32,204 nucleotides of DNA, from the NCBI GenBank assembly GCA_947167015.1, contig CAMVGM010000023.1:1-32204 (forward strand), given 5' to 3'. Below the pieces are notes generated by a model, which was not told where the DNA came from, made no database searches, and saw only the letters and a list, made by a program, of their open reading frames with translations. Position numbers and translations under genes: made by a program. This DNA comes from an uncultured Bacteroidales bacterium (GTDB taxonomy: Bacteria > Bacteroidota > Bacteroidia > Bacteroidales > UBA932). Positions 7,711-14,825 of this stretch are shown piece after piece; the first letter of the stretch is position 1, and every line of letters starts with the position of its first letter.

Positions 7711-8808
7711 TCAGATTTCGCTCTGGTAAGTGTCGCCGCCTTCCCAGTCGGTCACGCGGACGACGGGCGTCACGTCGTCGAACTTCACCGGCACGTTGGG
7801 GTCCAGCGAACCCGGACGGTGGACCGTCAGGCTCACCCGGTACTGCCGGTTGGAGACCAGGCCGCCGTCGATGGCCACGGGATAGTAGTATTTCACCCAT
7901 TCGTGGCCGTTGTAGAGCGAGGCCTCCAGCACCAGCAGCGTCGCGCGGGGGCTCCACGAGGCGTCCTCGCTGACGGCGCAGTTGTTGGGATAGGCGTAGA
8001 AGGTGTGCGGCGTGGTGTCGGAGGAGCCGTAGTTGACGATCTTCGGCGTCTCGGGATGGTCATAGATGAGGTCTCCCCGGGGCGAGGCGGTCTCCGCGGC
8101 CATCCGGGCATACCAGTCCGCTTCGGGCAGGGCGGCGGGTTCGGTGGTCCCGCCGAAGTTGATGCGGGCGGGCACGTTGAGCAGGTAGCAGTCCTCCACG
8201 CGGAAGGTCTCGCTCTTCTGGTAGGCCGGCGAGAGGAAATCATTCTTCACGGACTCCAAGATCACCGCCGCGGCGAGGCGCCGGACGGGGAGTTCCACCT
8301 CTTCCCTGCCTTCGTACAGGGTGCGCGTGACCCCGCCGACCATCAGCAGCTTCTCGCGGCGGGCGTCCTTCAGTTCGTGGCTCAGGGCCAGCAGGTCGCC
8401 TTTCGTCGCCACGGCGTCCGGCCCGGCGGTCCGGTCGGCGGAATCGTTCACGACCGCCCAGATCTCCCGTTCGCCGGCGGTGCACCGGAGGGTGAGGCCC
8501 GAGTAGGAGCCTGAGCCCACCTCCAGTTCGCCGTCGAAGCCGGAAGAGGCCGCGATCTCGAGGTTTCCGGCGTCTCCGCCGCTGCCCGCGCGGAACACGA
8601 AGATCTGCACGTTGCGTATCATCTTCTCATTGGTCTCGCTCTGGGCGGCCACCTTCGTGCCGGCCGGACCGCCCAGGTTCACCGTCAGCAGGACTTCGCC
8701 CGCCGCAGGGGCCGGTTCCGAACCGTTTCCGGGCAGTTTGCCGCACGCTCCGGCAAGGAGCAGGGCCGCGGCGCCCACGACCGCATATATCAGGTTCTTT
8801 TTCATCAT
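7711..8808 (-). CDS. Fimbrillin family lipoprotein (second subunit)
   Basis: A 365-residue precursor with a lipobox LLLAGAC (Cys22) and a P. gingivalis FimA/Mfa1-type layout. An N-terminal domain starts EVLLTVNLGG, with the SETNEKMIRNVQIFVFRA segment typical of fimbrillins; the C-terminal domain (about residues 210-365) carries KYYYPVAIDGGL, NRQYRVSLTVHRPGS and a terminal VVRVTDWEGG strand. In this family the lipoprotein precursor is exported to the surface, proteolytically trimmed and polymerised by strand exchange. It differs clearly from the neighbouring fimbrillin although length and order of blocks agree, so it is a paralogous shaft or accessory subunit. Gaps to its neighbours are 11 bases each, so all are co-transcribed. 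Confidence 0.83.
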   Translation of the reverse strand: MMKKNLIYAVVGAAALLLAGACGKLPGNGSEPAPAAGEVLLTVNLGGPAGTKVAAQSETNEKMIRNVQIFVFRAGSGGDAGNLEIAASSGFDGELEVGSGSYSGLTLRCTAGEREIWAVVNDSADRTAGPDAVATKGDLLALSHELKDARREKLLMVGGVTRTLYEGREEVELPVRRLAAAVILESVKNDFLSPAYQKSETFRVEDCYLLNVPARINFGGTTEPAALPEADWYARMAAETASPRGDLIYDHPETPKIVNYGSSDTTPHTFYAYPNNCAVSEDASWSPRATLLVLEASLYNGHEWVKYYYPVAIDGGLVSNRQYRVSLTVHRPGSLDPNVPVKFDDVTPVVRVTDWEGGDTYQSEI

Positions 8809-8819
8809 CTTGCTCTTTT

Positions 8820-9887
8820 TCAGATGGTTTCGGATATGCCGGTGCCGGTGGTCCAGTCGGAGGTGCTCACGGTGGCCACCAGATCCGCCTTCTCGATCTT
8901 CGCGAAGGGATCGTCCTCGGTGTTGCCCAGGCCCGCGAGGGTCAGGTCCACCTGGTAGGCGGTGTTCGCCTCGATGCCGTTCTTCAGCGGAACGGGATAG
9001 TAGTAGGGCGCCCCCTTGATCTCGACGACCACCATCAGGACCGTGGCGGTCGGCGTGAACGTGGCGTTAAAGCCGTTGTTCGGCGTCGTCAGGGCGTTCG
9101 GGAAGGCGTACAGGGACTTGACGGGGCTGAAGCTCTTCGTGGCGCCGGTGGCCACGCTTTCCCCGGAAAGGTCGGCGAATGTCAGCGCCTCGACCTGGGC
9201 CCGGTAGGCGCCCGTCCCGATCACGTGCGTCTTCTGGTGGTCGGAGGTCGCCTCCTGGTTGAGCCAGGTGGCCGGGGCGGCGCTGCCGGACAGGTTCTGG
9301 TTCCCGACCACGTTGCAGAGGAAGGTGCGCAGCAGCTTCACCGACCCGTAGGGGGCCGGCAGGGCGTTCTTCACGCTGGCGAGCGAGATGCGCGCCACTC
9401 CGCGCCCCAGGTCCACCGTCACGCTGCCGCCCGCGCCGGAGGTCACGGTGGCCGCACTCCGGCCGTACATCACGAAACCGGAGACATTGTCGGAGAGCGA
9501 CAGGCTGACCGCATCCAGGGCGGCCAGGGTGCTGACGCCCCGGGCGTCGTTCAGGACGCCGCCCGCCAGGTTCGCCGCGGCGACGACGGTCTTCTGCCCG
9601 GTCTTGATGCGGAGCGTCGCCTTCTTGGCGCGGATTTCCTCCGCCGTGCAGCCGTGGGAGATGTCCAGCATCCCGTTGGCGTCGAAGACGAAAAGGTCGA
9701 GCGAATTCAGTTTTTTCTCGGCCTCGTTCGCGGCCGTGGTGGCCTTGGTCTGCAAGGCCGGGAGCCCGTCGAGATTGACGGTGAGCCGGGACTTCGGATC
9801 CGGGGCATCCTCCCCTTCCGGCAGTTTGCCACAGGCGGCGCACAGCAGCAGCCCCGCCGCCCAGATTAACTTCATGTAGTTCTTCAT
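8820..9887 (-). CDS. Fimbrillin family lipoprotein (first, probable major subunit)
   Basis: A 355-residue lipoprotein (lipobox LLLCAAC, Cys19) with the fimbrillin pattern: SRLTVNLDGLPALQTKATTA, then NEAEKKLNSLDLFVFDANG, then a C-terminal domain with PYYYPVPLKNGIEANTAYQVDL and final strand VATVSTSDWTTG. Low Cys content and many Ala, Thr, Ser and Val residues suit a polymerising shaft protein. As the first fimbrillin after the biogenesis genes it is the best candidate for the main shaft; this is inference from position. It follows the OmpA/TPR lipoprotein gene in the operon, which ends 33 bases upstream of its ATG. An AT-rich gap with no clear hairpin separates them. Confidence 0.85.
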   Translation of the reverse strand: MKNYMKLIWAAGLLLCAACGKLPEGEDAPDPKSRLTVNLDGLPALQTKATTAANEAEKKLNSLDLFVFDANGMLDISHGCTAEEIRAKKATLRIKTGQKTVVAAANLAGGVLNDARGVSTLAALDAVSLSLSDNVSGFVMYGRSAATVTSGAGGSVTVDLGRGVARISLASVKNALPAPYGSVKLLRTFLCNVVGNQNLSGSAAPATWLNQEATSDHQKTHVIGTGAYRAQVEALTFADLSGESVATGATKSFSPVKSLYAFPNALTTPNNGFNATFTPTATVLMVVVEIKGAPYYYPVPLKNGIEANTAYQVDLTLAGLGNTEDDPFAKIEKADLVATVSTSDWTTGTGISETI

Positions 9888-9920
9888 ATAGTTTTGTTTA
9901 ATGGTTTATCAATTAACGGG

Positions 9921-11933
9921 TCATTGAATCAGGTCGCCCCAGTCGTCCTCGGGTTCGGCGTTCAGGTTATAGCGCCGGATCAGGGCGGATATCTCGGGAT
10001 CCAGGTTGCCCCGGCTGACATAGCTCCGGTCACGTCCGCAGGCATCCAGATAGTATTGGACGGCCTTGCGTTCGTCGCCCTGGCGGGCGTACAGCAGCGC
10101 GAGCATATAGTCCACCGGACCGCTGCGCGGCATGTCTTCCAGGATCTTCAGGGCCGAGAGGTTGCGGTCCAGGGCCACGTAGGCCACGGCGGTGTTGTAG
10201 TCCTGGTACGGGGCCAGGTACGTCAGCGCCAGTTCATAGTCGTGGTCGCGGATGGCCTGGACGCCCTTCATGTAGGCGCTGTCCAGTTCCGTCGTATGGA
10301 CCGTGTCCTTGACCATGCCCTTCCGGTGCAGCGCGAAGGTGAAGCGCACCGTACGCAGGCGCGGATAATAGCGCTCCGTCAGGTGCCGGTACCAGGGTTC
10401 CGCATGCATACGCTTTTCCCGCTCGTCGGCGTCGGAGAGCTCCGCCAGGCTGAAATAGCGCGCTTTCTGCTCTTCCGTCATCAGGCTGTCCAGGCGCACG
10501 AAGTCGTCGAGCGCGGTCCAGTTCTCCCCGCCGCTGCGCGACAGGAAACGGATGTCGCGGGAAGCGCGACCGGAACTGCGGACCACCCCCTCGGAGAGGT
10601 CGTCCCCGACTGTGATGAAGGCCCCGTCTTCGCGCCGGACGGAGTCCCGCACGAAGGAGATGTATTTCCGGAAATAGTCCGAAGCGGACTGGGAACGCCT
10701 GTAGGTCAGCAGGTTGTTCGACTTCACGCTGCCCTCCGGCGAGGCCGAAGCGGCGATCGTCACGCTGTCCAGTTCGTAGGTCTCGTTGAGCAGCAGGTTG
10801 CGCAGGTTCTCCTTCACGAAGGCGATCTCCCGGGCGTTGTCCCCCAGGCGCTCGTCGATGTCGAAGCGGCCGGTGCGGAAATCGATGTTGCAGGCCGTGT
10901 TCGCCTCCACGTTGCGCGAGATGACCACGGTCTTGTAGCGCTCGGTACCGTCGACGAAAGCCGCTACGGAGGAGATGTAGAAGGTCAGCGGCTCGCTGCG
11001 CGGGACGGTGTAGATGCGCTTGTCCTGCTCGTAGATCTCGCCGGACAGGACGATGTCCACCTTGCGCAGCCTGGGCCGGGTGTTGATCGTCTGGACATAG
11101 TTGTAGATAAAGGCCCCGCCGCCCCCGCGGATGACTGTATCCAGGCGGATGCCGTCCACCAGGATGGGCGACTTGACATAGCGGTTGAACATCTTCTGCC
11201 GGTTCGCCTTGCGGCGTTCGTTGCGCCGGCGCAGGAACTTGTTGGTGTAGTGCTCGACCGCCTCCTGTTCGGTGACGCCGAAATAGCTCTCGAACTGCTC
11301 GTCCGAGACGTAGGTCGTATCGTTCTTCAGGGCATAGACCTGCGGGATGTTGCGCTCGAGGAAGATCTCCAGGTTGCGCATGTCCACGAAGGCCAGGGTA
11401 TCGGTGACGATGCGCTTCAGGAACTTTTCATATTGCTGATAGCCACGCAGTTGCGCGCGCCGGTAGTCGGCCCCCGTGATCACGACGTCCTCCAGCCGGA
11501 GGCTGTCTTCCAGGATGAACATGTCGGGATGGAAGCGGAGCTGCCATTTCGAGTCCTGCATCTCCTGCGGCACAATCACCTGGAACTCCAGGTCGATGCG
11601 GCCGTGACGTTCCGCGACGTTCCGGAAGCGGGCGGTGACCACCGCCGCGTCCAATTGCTCGGCAGCGACCATCTCCCCCGTGGCGTCGTCCCGGATGGCG
11701 CGCATCAGGATCATCTCCCGGCCTTCGAGGTCCGTCACGCGGAGGGTGTCCCGCACCGGCGCGGAGATATTGGGCATCTCCGGCACGTAATCCGACTGCC
11801 GGGGCAGCCGGAGTTCCGCGGCCATCTTGCGTTCGCGGACCACTTTCGCCTTGTGCTGCGTTCCGCAGGAGGCGGCGCAGAGCAGCAGGACGAGCAGCAG
11901 CCCCGCGCCGAAGTATCGTTTCGTCTGCTTCAT
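9921..11933 (-). CDS. OmpA-like/TPR lipoprotein of the fimbrial operon (DUF3868-like N-terminus)
   Basis: A 670-residue lipoprotein (LLCAASC, Cys23). Residues of about 60-160 contain a strand-rich module (RIDLEFQVIVPQEM, then QLRFHPDMFILEDSLRLEDV and VITGADYR) that looks like the DUF3868 region found in the equivalent gene of other Bacteroidales fimbrial operons. The middle (about 370-500) holds an OmpA-like core with DSVTIAASASPEGSVKSNN and RRSQSASDYFRK. The C-terminal 110 residues look like TPR helices (YMKGVQAIRDHDYELALTYL, LALLYARQGDERKAVQYYL). It probably forms the periplasmic or outer-membrane base of the fimbria. The DUF3868 link is inferred from pattern only. ATG 11933 overlaps the preceding stop by 4 bases (ATGA). 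Confidence 0.75.
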   Translation of the reverse strand: MKQTKRYFGAGLLLVLLLCAASCGTQHKAKVVRERKMAAELRLPRQSDYVPEMPNISAPVRDTLRVTDLEGREMILMRAIRDDATGEMVAAEQLDAAVVTARFRNVAERHGRIDLEFQVIVPQEMQDSKWQLRFHPDMFILEDSLRLEDVVITGADYRRAQLRGYQQYEKFLKRIVTDTLAFVDMRNLEIFLERNIPQVYALKNDTTYVSDEQFESYFGVTEQEAVEHYTNKFLRRRNERRKANRQKMFNRYVKSPILVDGIRLDTVIRGGGGAFIYNYVQTINTRPRLRKVDIVLSGEIYEQDKRIYTVPRSEPLTFYISSVAAFVDGTERYKTVVISRNVEANTACNIDFRTGRFDIDERLGDNAREIAFVKENLRNLLLNETYELDSVTIAASASPEGSVKSNNLLTYRRSQSASDYFRKYISFVRDSVRREDGAFITVGDDLSEGVVRSSGRASRDIRFLSRSGGENWTALDDFVRLDSLMTEEQKARYFSLAELSDADEREKRMHAEPWYRHLTERYYPRLRTVRFTFALHRKGMVKDTVHTTELDSAYMKGVQAIRDHDYELALTYLAPYQDYNTAVAYVALDRNLSALKILEDMPRSGPVDYMLALLYARQGDERKAVQYYLDACGRDRSYVSRGNLDPEISALIRRYNLNAEPEDDWGDLIQ

Positions 11934-12283
11934 TTCCGGCCGCAGTTGCATTCCAGGTTGAAGTACCACATTTCCCCTTCTTCCGCGAAGAAGAAACGGT
12001 AGTGTCCGCGTGCGGATGCGTCCGCGCAGGCGGCGTCGTACCAGGGATTGGGGACGGACACCAGGTAGCGGCTTGTGATCCCGTCGCTGCCCAGGCTCAG
12101 GTTGACGCTCCCTTCCCCGCAGACGGAAACCTGCATCGTCCTCGGCGCGCCGAGGTCCACCGCTCCGGCGGCCAGGCCGCGGTAAGCCGTCACCGAGAGC
12201 CCCGCCTTCGAGCAGGATGCCAGAAGTCCCGCCAGCAACAGGCCGAGCAGGAGGGGCAAGAGTTTCATACAGAACTGTTTCAT
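11930..12283 (-). CDS. Small hypothetical lipoprotein of the fimbrial operon
   Basis: A 117-residue predicted lipoprotein: a very hydrophobic signal LLPLLLGLLLAGLLASC with Cys24, then a compact strand-rich domain of about 93 residues ending in NLECNCGRK. I do not recognise a family. It overlaps both neighbours by 4 bases (ATGA at 12280-12283 and 11930-11933), so its translation is coupled to the DUF3575 protein before it and the OmpA/TPR lipoprotein after it. That points to a shared complex, perhaps at the fimbrial base. The two closely spaced Cys near the C-terminus could form a disulfide. Confidence 0.75.
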   Translation of the reverse strand: MKQFCMKLLPLLLGLLLAGLLASCSKAGLSVTAYRGLAAGAVDLGAPRTMQVSVCGEGSVNLSLGSDGITSRYLVSVPNPWYDAACADASARGHYRFFFAEEGEMWYFNLECNCGRK

Positions 12284-12882
12284 AGTATGAACATCAATGA
12301 AATACGAACTTCGTCAGGCAGGAAGAACGCCTTCGTTCCCTCCCCGGTGCGCTCCCCGCAATACGGGCAGGCATAACTGACGTAACGGGTAAATCCGCCC
12401 CAGACGCCGATTCCGAAATCCACGTCGAGCCAGTGGTTGACGTGTACGCTGTAGCCGGCGGAGGCGCCGACGCCGAAAGCGTCCCCCTCTTCGGTCTCGC
12501 GCGAGATCAGGCCGCCCCGGTTGTACTCCCGGTACTGGAGTTTGGAGCCGGCCCACCAGCCGGAATAGGTGTACCAGGGCCACCAGCGGACGCCGACGTA
12601 ATAGGCCTGCTGGCGCGATTCGAACTGGTCGTCCGTGCGGTGGCGCCAGGTCCAGTTGTTATACTTCATCCCGGCCTGGACGGTCCAGGAGCGGTGGATG
12701 GAATACTGGAGGTCGGCGTTGAGCGTCCCGAGGAAAAGGTAGTCCGCGAGGTTCTGGGACAGGGCGAGGCGCGCCCGGTTCTCGAGTTCCTCCCAGCCCG
12801 GCGGGTACTGTGGCATCGGCTGGGCGCGAAGGGCGGCGGATGCGGCGCCGAGCAGCACCGCCAAGAGCAGTATCTTCTTCAT
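12280..12882 (-). CDS. DUF3575 family outer-membrane protein
   Basis: A 200-residue secreted protein with signal peptide MKKILLLAVLLGAASAALRAQ. The mature part alternates aromatic and small residues in a porin-like way: LQYSIHRSWTVQAGMKYNNW, YVGVRWWPWYTYSGWW, GASAGYSVHVNHWLDVDFG. This matches DUF3575, a small beta-barrel family that regularly opens Bacteroidales fimbrial operons. A CPYC motif sits near residue 174. It is the first gene of the seven-gene operon, and the 94-bp gap upstream to SSB must hold the promoter unless SSB transcripts read through. No convincing TAnnTTTG box was seen there. Confidence 0.85.
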   Translation of the reverse strand: MKKILLLAVLLGAASAALRAQPMPQYPPGWEELENRARLALSQNLADYLFLGTLNADLQYSIHRSWTVQAGMKYNNWTWRHRTDDQFESRQQAYYVGVRWWPWYTYSGWWAGSKLQYREYNRGGLISRETEEGDAFGVGASAGYSVHVNHWLDVDFGIGVWGGFTRYVSYACPYCGERTGEGTKAFFLPDEVRISLMFIL

Positions 12883-12976
12883 AGTTCAGGGTTTGACGGT
12901 AAAAAGGGAGACCGGGCCGCGGCCGCAGGAGTGAGGCTGTCAGCCGGCCCCGCCCCGGCCTCCCGCCGGAAGGCAG

Positions 12977-13336
12977 CTACATTTCGTACTGCATCGGTTC
13001 CGGATCGTCCACGATGGCCAGGTAGTTGGCGATGATGTCGGTCGCGATCCGGTCCACGCCGTCCGTGCCGGTGTATTTCTGGTAGCGCACGCGCCCCTTG
13101 ACGTGGAGTTTGGTCCCTTTGGTGATCTTGTCCAGGTCGTGGATGTTCCGGCCCTCCCAGGCCAGGACGTTGTGCCAGCTGGTGTCGATGACGGCGGCGC
13201 CGTCCCGGTCCTTGTAGGCGTAGTTGGTCGCCAGGGAGATCCTGGCCATCCTGCTGTCTTCGAAGGTCTGCAGCCGGATGCCGCCTACGACCCCGCGCAA
13301 TTCGATTCGGTTGAGTTGTTCCATAAAGTCTTTCAT
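12977..13336 (-). CDS. ssb: Single-stranded DNA-binding protein
   Basis: A 119-residue single OB-fold protein. It begins LNRIELRGVVGGIRLQTF, continues MARISLATNYAYKD and TSWHNVLAWEGRNI, and ends with a short acidic tail DDPEPMQYEM. The pattern is that of Bacteroidetes SSB-like proteins, which bind ssDNA in replication and repair. The tail lacks the usual DDDIPF-type tip, so it may be a secondary SSB rather than the essential copy. ATG 13336 is annotated; ATG 13324 (MEQLNRIELRG) is equally plausible and closer to family starts. A GC-rich palindrome (GGCCGCGCGGCC) lies in its leader. Confidence 0.88.
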   Translation of the reverse strand: MKDFMEQLNRIELRGVVGGIRLQTFEDSRMARISLATNYAYKDRDGAAVIDTSWHNVLAWEGRNIHDLDKITKGTKLHVKGRVRYQKYTGTDGVDRIATDIIANYLAIVDDPEPMQYEM

Positions 13337-13449
13337 TTAAGTCCGTGGAAGGCCGGCCGCGCGGCCCGGCTCCGTTGCAAAGGAACAACGCTTTTCCCAA
13401 AAAACCCGCACCGGAGCGCCCCGGAGGCGCATCTTTTTCTGATTCTTTT

Positions 13450-13588
13450 CCGTTTTAGCGTTTTTTTATCGCCGCTTCGGAAAAATAAAACGGTACGCCG
13501 GACGGACGAGCACGGACAAAGAAAAATCTTTGCGCCGAAAAAGAAATCCTTCGGGCAAAGATCCTTGAAAAACGGCGCGGTTTTTTTT
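13450..13588 (+). ncRNA. Structured non-coding region, candidate small RNA or attenuator
   Basis: The 304 bases between the ssb start and the zinc-ribbon start (13337-13640) hold no convincing gene but are dense in inverted repeats: CCGTTTTA/TAAAACGG (13450-13457, 13487-13494); a 13-bp stem with one bulged G, ATCTTTGC+CCGAA paired with TTCGG+GCAAAGAT (13526-13539, 13550-13562); and GCGCCG/CGGCGC (13532-13537, 13573-13578) directly followed by GGTTTTTTTT (13579-13588). The last repeat competes with the 13-bp stem, as terminator and antiterminator do. Direction is inferred from the T8 run. Its 5' end is unknown. Confidence 0.4.
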
Positions 13589-13595
13589 CGAGTCC

Positions 13596-13626
13596 TTGTC
13601 CGTCCGCGCAAAAGGGCTGATCTTTG
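13596..13626 (+). promoter_or_regulatory. Candidate promoter of the zinc-ribbon gene
   Basis: TTG at 13596-13598, a 20-base spacer, then GATCTTTG (13619-13626). This matches the Bacteroidetes layout TTTG, 19-21 bases, TAnnTTTG, except for the first T of the -7 box. The ATG follows 14 bases later. The box starts just after the T8 run, so an upstream transcript would end before this promoter. Confidence 0.45.
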
Positions 13627-13640
13627 AAAAAAAGCCAGCC

Positions 13641-14024
13641 ATGAAGTACAAGACCCAGCAAGAAGGGGAAGGCGCCTGCCTGGAATGCGGCACCGTTTTC
13701 TACGGCCGCAAGGACAAGCAATTCTGCAATGCCTCCTGCAAGAACAAATGGCACAACCGCCTGCTCCGGGAACGCCGGAAATACCGGATGGAGACCTTCG
13801 CCGCCCTGACCCGCAATTACGGGATCCTGGAGGGGCTCCTGAAAGAGAACCGCCAGTCTGCGGGACTGGCGGAACTCTCGGAACTCGGATTCGATCCGGA
13901 CTGTGTGACGGGTTACCGGAAAGGCCGTTACCGGCACGACGAGTACAGCTGCTTCGACATCAGTTACTGCCGCTCGCCGTCGAAGGTGTTCAACGTGCGC
14001 AGGAAAGCGTCCGGCGGACGTTGA
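13641..14024 (+). CDS. Small zinc-ribbon protein, function unknown
   Basis: A 127-residue basic protein with an N-terminal zinc ribbon Cys13-x2-Cys16 ... Cys29-x3-Cys33 (CLECGTVF, then KDKQFCNASCKNKWHNR). It is followed by a helical segment with many Arg/Lys and a Tyr-rich C-terminus (YRKGRYRHDEYSCFDISYC). Similar small zinc-ribbon proteins occur in Bacteroidetes; I know no proven function. The ribbon and basic charge suggest nucleic-acid binding. I chose ATG 13641 because upstream in-frame sequence is the structured AT-rich region. Its 3' end overlaps the convergent nucleotidase gene by 35 bases. Confidence 0.78.
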   Translation: MKYKTQQEGEGACLECGTVFYGRKDKQFCNASCKNKWHNRLLRERRKYRMETFAALTRNYGILEGLLKENRQSAGLAELSELGFDPDCVTGYRKGRYRHDEYSCFDISYCRSPSKVFNVRRKASGGR

Positions 14025-14823
14025 TCTGGCCCATTTCCAGGCCCCATTTGCCGTCGGTGATGATGGGCACCTGCTTGCCGCGGGCGTTCGTCACATAGAG
14101 GAAATCGTCCACGAAGGTATGCGTGTGGCCGCCGATCACGAGGTCCACCCAGCGCGTCTCGGGAACGATCACCTGGTCCACGTCGTAGCCGGCGTGCGAC
14201 AGGAGGATGATCATGTCGCACTTCTCGGTGTCGTGCAGGTAGTCGGCCCAGCGGTTCGTGACCTCCACGTTGTCCAGCTGCTGCATGCGGGAGGCGACGG
14301 TCTTCGTCACGGCCGTGGAGATGTCGGACTCGAGGCCGATGACGCCGATCTTCATGCCGGCGCGCTGCAGGATGGCGTAAGGCTTGACGTATTCGCCGAG
14401 TTCGAAGGGGCTGAGGTCCAGGTTGGCGCAGACCACCTGGGTGCCTTTCAGCATCTTGACGCGCTCCGTCAGGGCCTCGATGTCGTTGTCGAATTCGTGG
14501 TTGCCCAGGGTGACGCAGTCGTAGGCGAAGTCGTTGATGGTATTCATCTCCAGGACGCCGCTCAGTTCGGTGAAATAGGGCGAACCCTGGCTGAAGTCGC
14601 CGGCGTGCAGGAGCAGGACGCGGTCCTTGCCATAGGCGGTGCGGATGGAATCCACGAACGCGGCGCGTTCGATCACGCCGCCCTTGCCGTTGTCTCCGCC
14701 GCCGCGGATGGGCTCGAAGTGGCTGTGGGTGTCGTTGGTATGCAGGATCACCAGCTTGGGCTGCTGGTTGCAGGCGCAGAGGGCCGTCAGGGCCGCTGCC
14801 AGGACAATGATCGTCTTTTTCAT
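13990..14823 (-). CDS. Metallophosphoesterase, N-terminal half of a split 5'-nucleotidase
   Basis: A 277-residue lipoprotein (signal MKKTIIVLAAALTALCAC) holding only the calcineurin-like catalytic domain of the UshA/5'-nucleotidase family. The dinuclear metal ligands are visible: NDTHSHF (Asp31, His33), HAGDFSQG (Asp76), LGNHEFD (Asn108, His109), LLSHAGYD and GGHTHT. It should hydrolyse phosphomonoesters of nucleotides or sugar nucleotides, but the substrate-binding C-terminal domain is absent and encoded by the gene just upstream. The ATG is 2 bases after that gene's stop. I chose ATG 14823 over an upstream in-frame start that overlaps the neighbour's end. It is the last gene of the ABC-exporter operon and converges with the zinc-ribbon gene. 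Confidence 0.88.
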   Translation of the reverse strand: MKKTIIVLAAALTALCACNQQPKLVILHTNDTHSHFEPIRGGGDNGKGGVIERAAFVDSIRTAYGKDRVLLLHAGDFSQGSPYFTELSGVLEMNTINDFAYDCVTLGNHEFDNDIEALTERVKMLKGTQVVCANLDLSPFELGEYVKPYAILQRAGMKIGVIGLESDISTAVTKTVASRMQQLDNVEVTNRWADYLHDTEKCDMIILLSHAGYDVDQVIVPETRWVDLVIGGHTHTFVDDFLYVTNARGKQVPIITDGKWGLEMGQINVRRTLSCAR

Positions 14824-14825
14824 AC

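Noticed and set aside
12883..12976. GC-rich palindromes between ssb and the fimbrial operon as a terminator
   Set aside because: Several short GC palindromes occur (GCGGCCGC) with only a T5 run after a mixed spacer on the minus strand; no single clear stem followed by T residues.
13378..13385. TTCCTTTG on the minus strand as the ssb promoter box
   Set aside because: It lacks the TA of the consensus and no -33 element lies at the right spacing; kept only as a weak possibility.
13333..13937. Overlapping minus-strand frames in the ssb/zinc-ribbon spacer
   Set aside because: Several frames overlap each other and the zinc-ribbon gene, are rich in Arg/Lys/Phe from poly-T and poly-A runs, and resemble no protein; the DNA looks structural instead.
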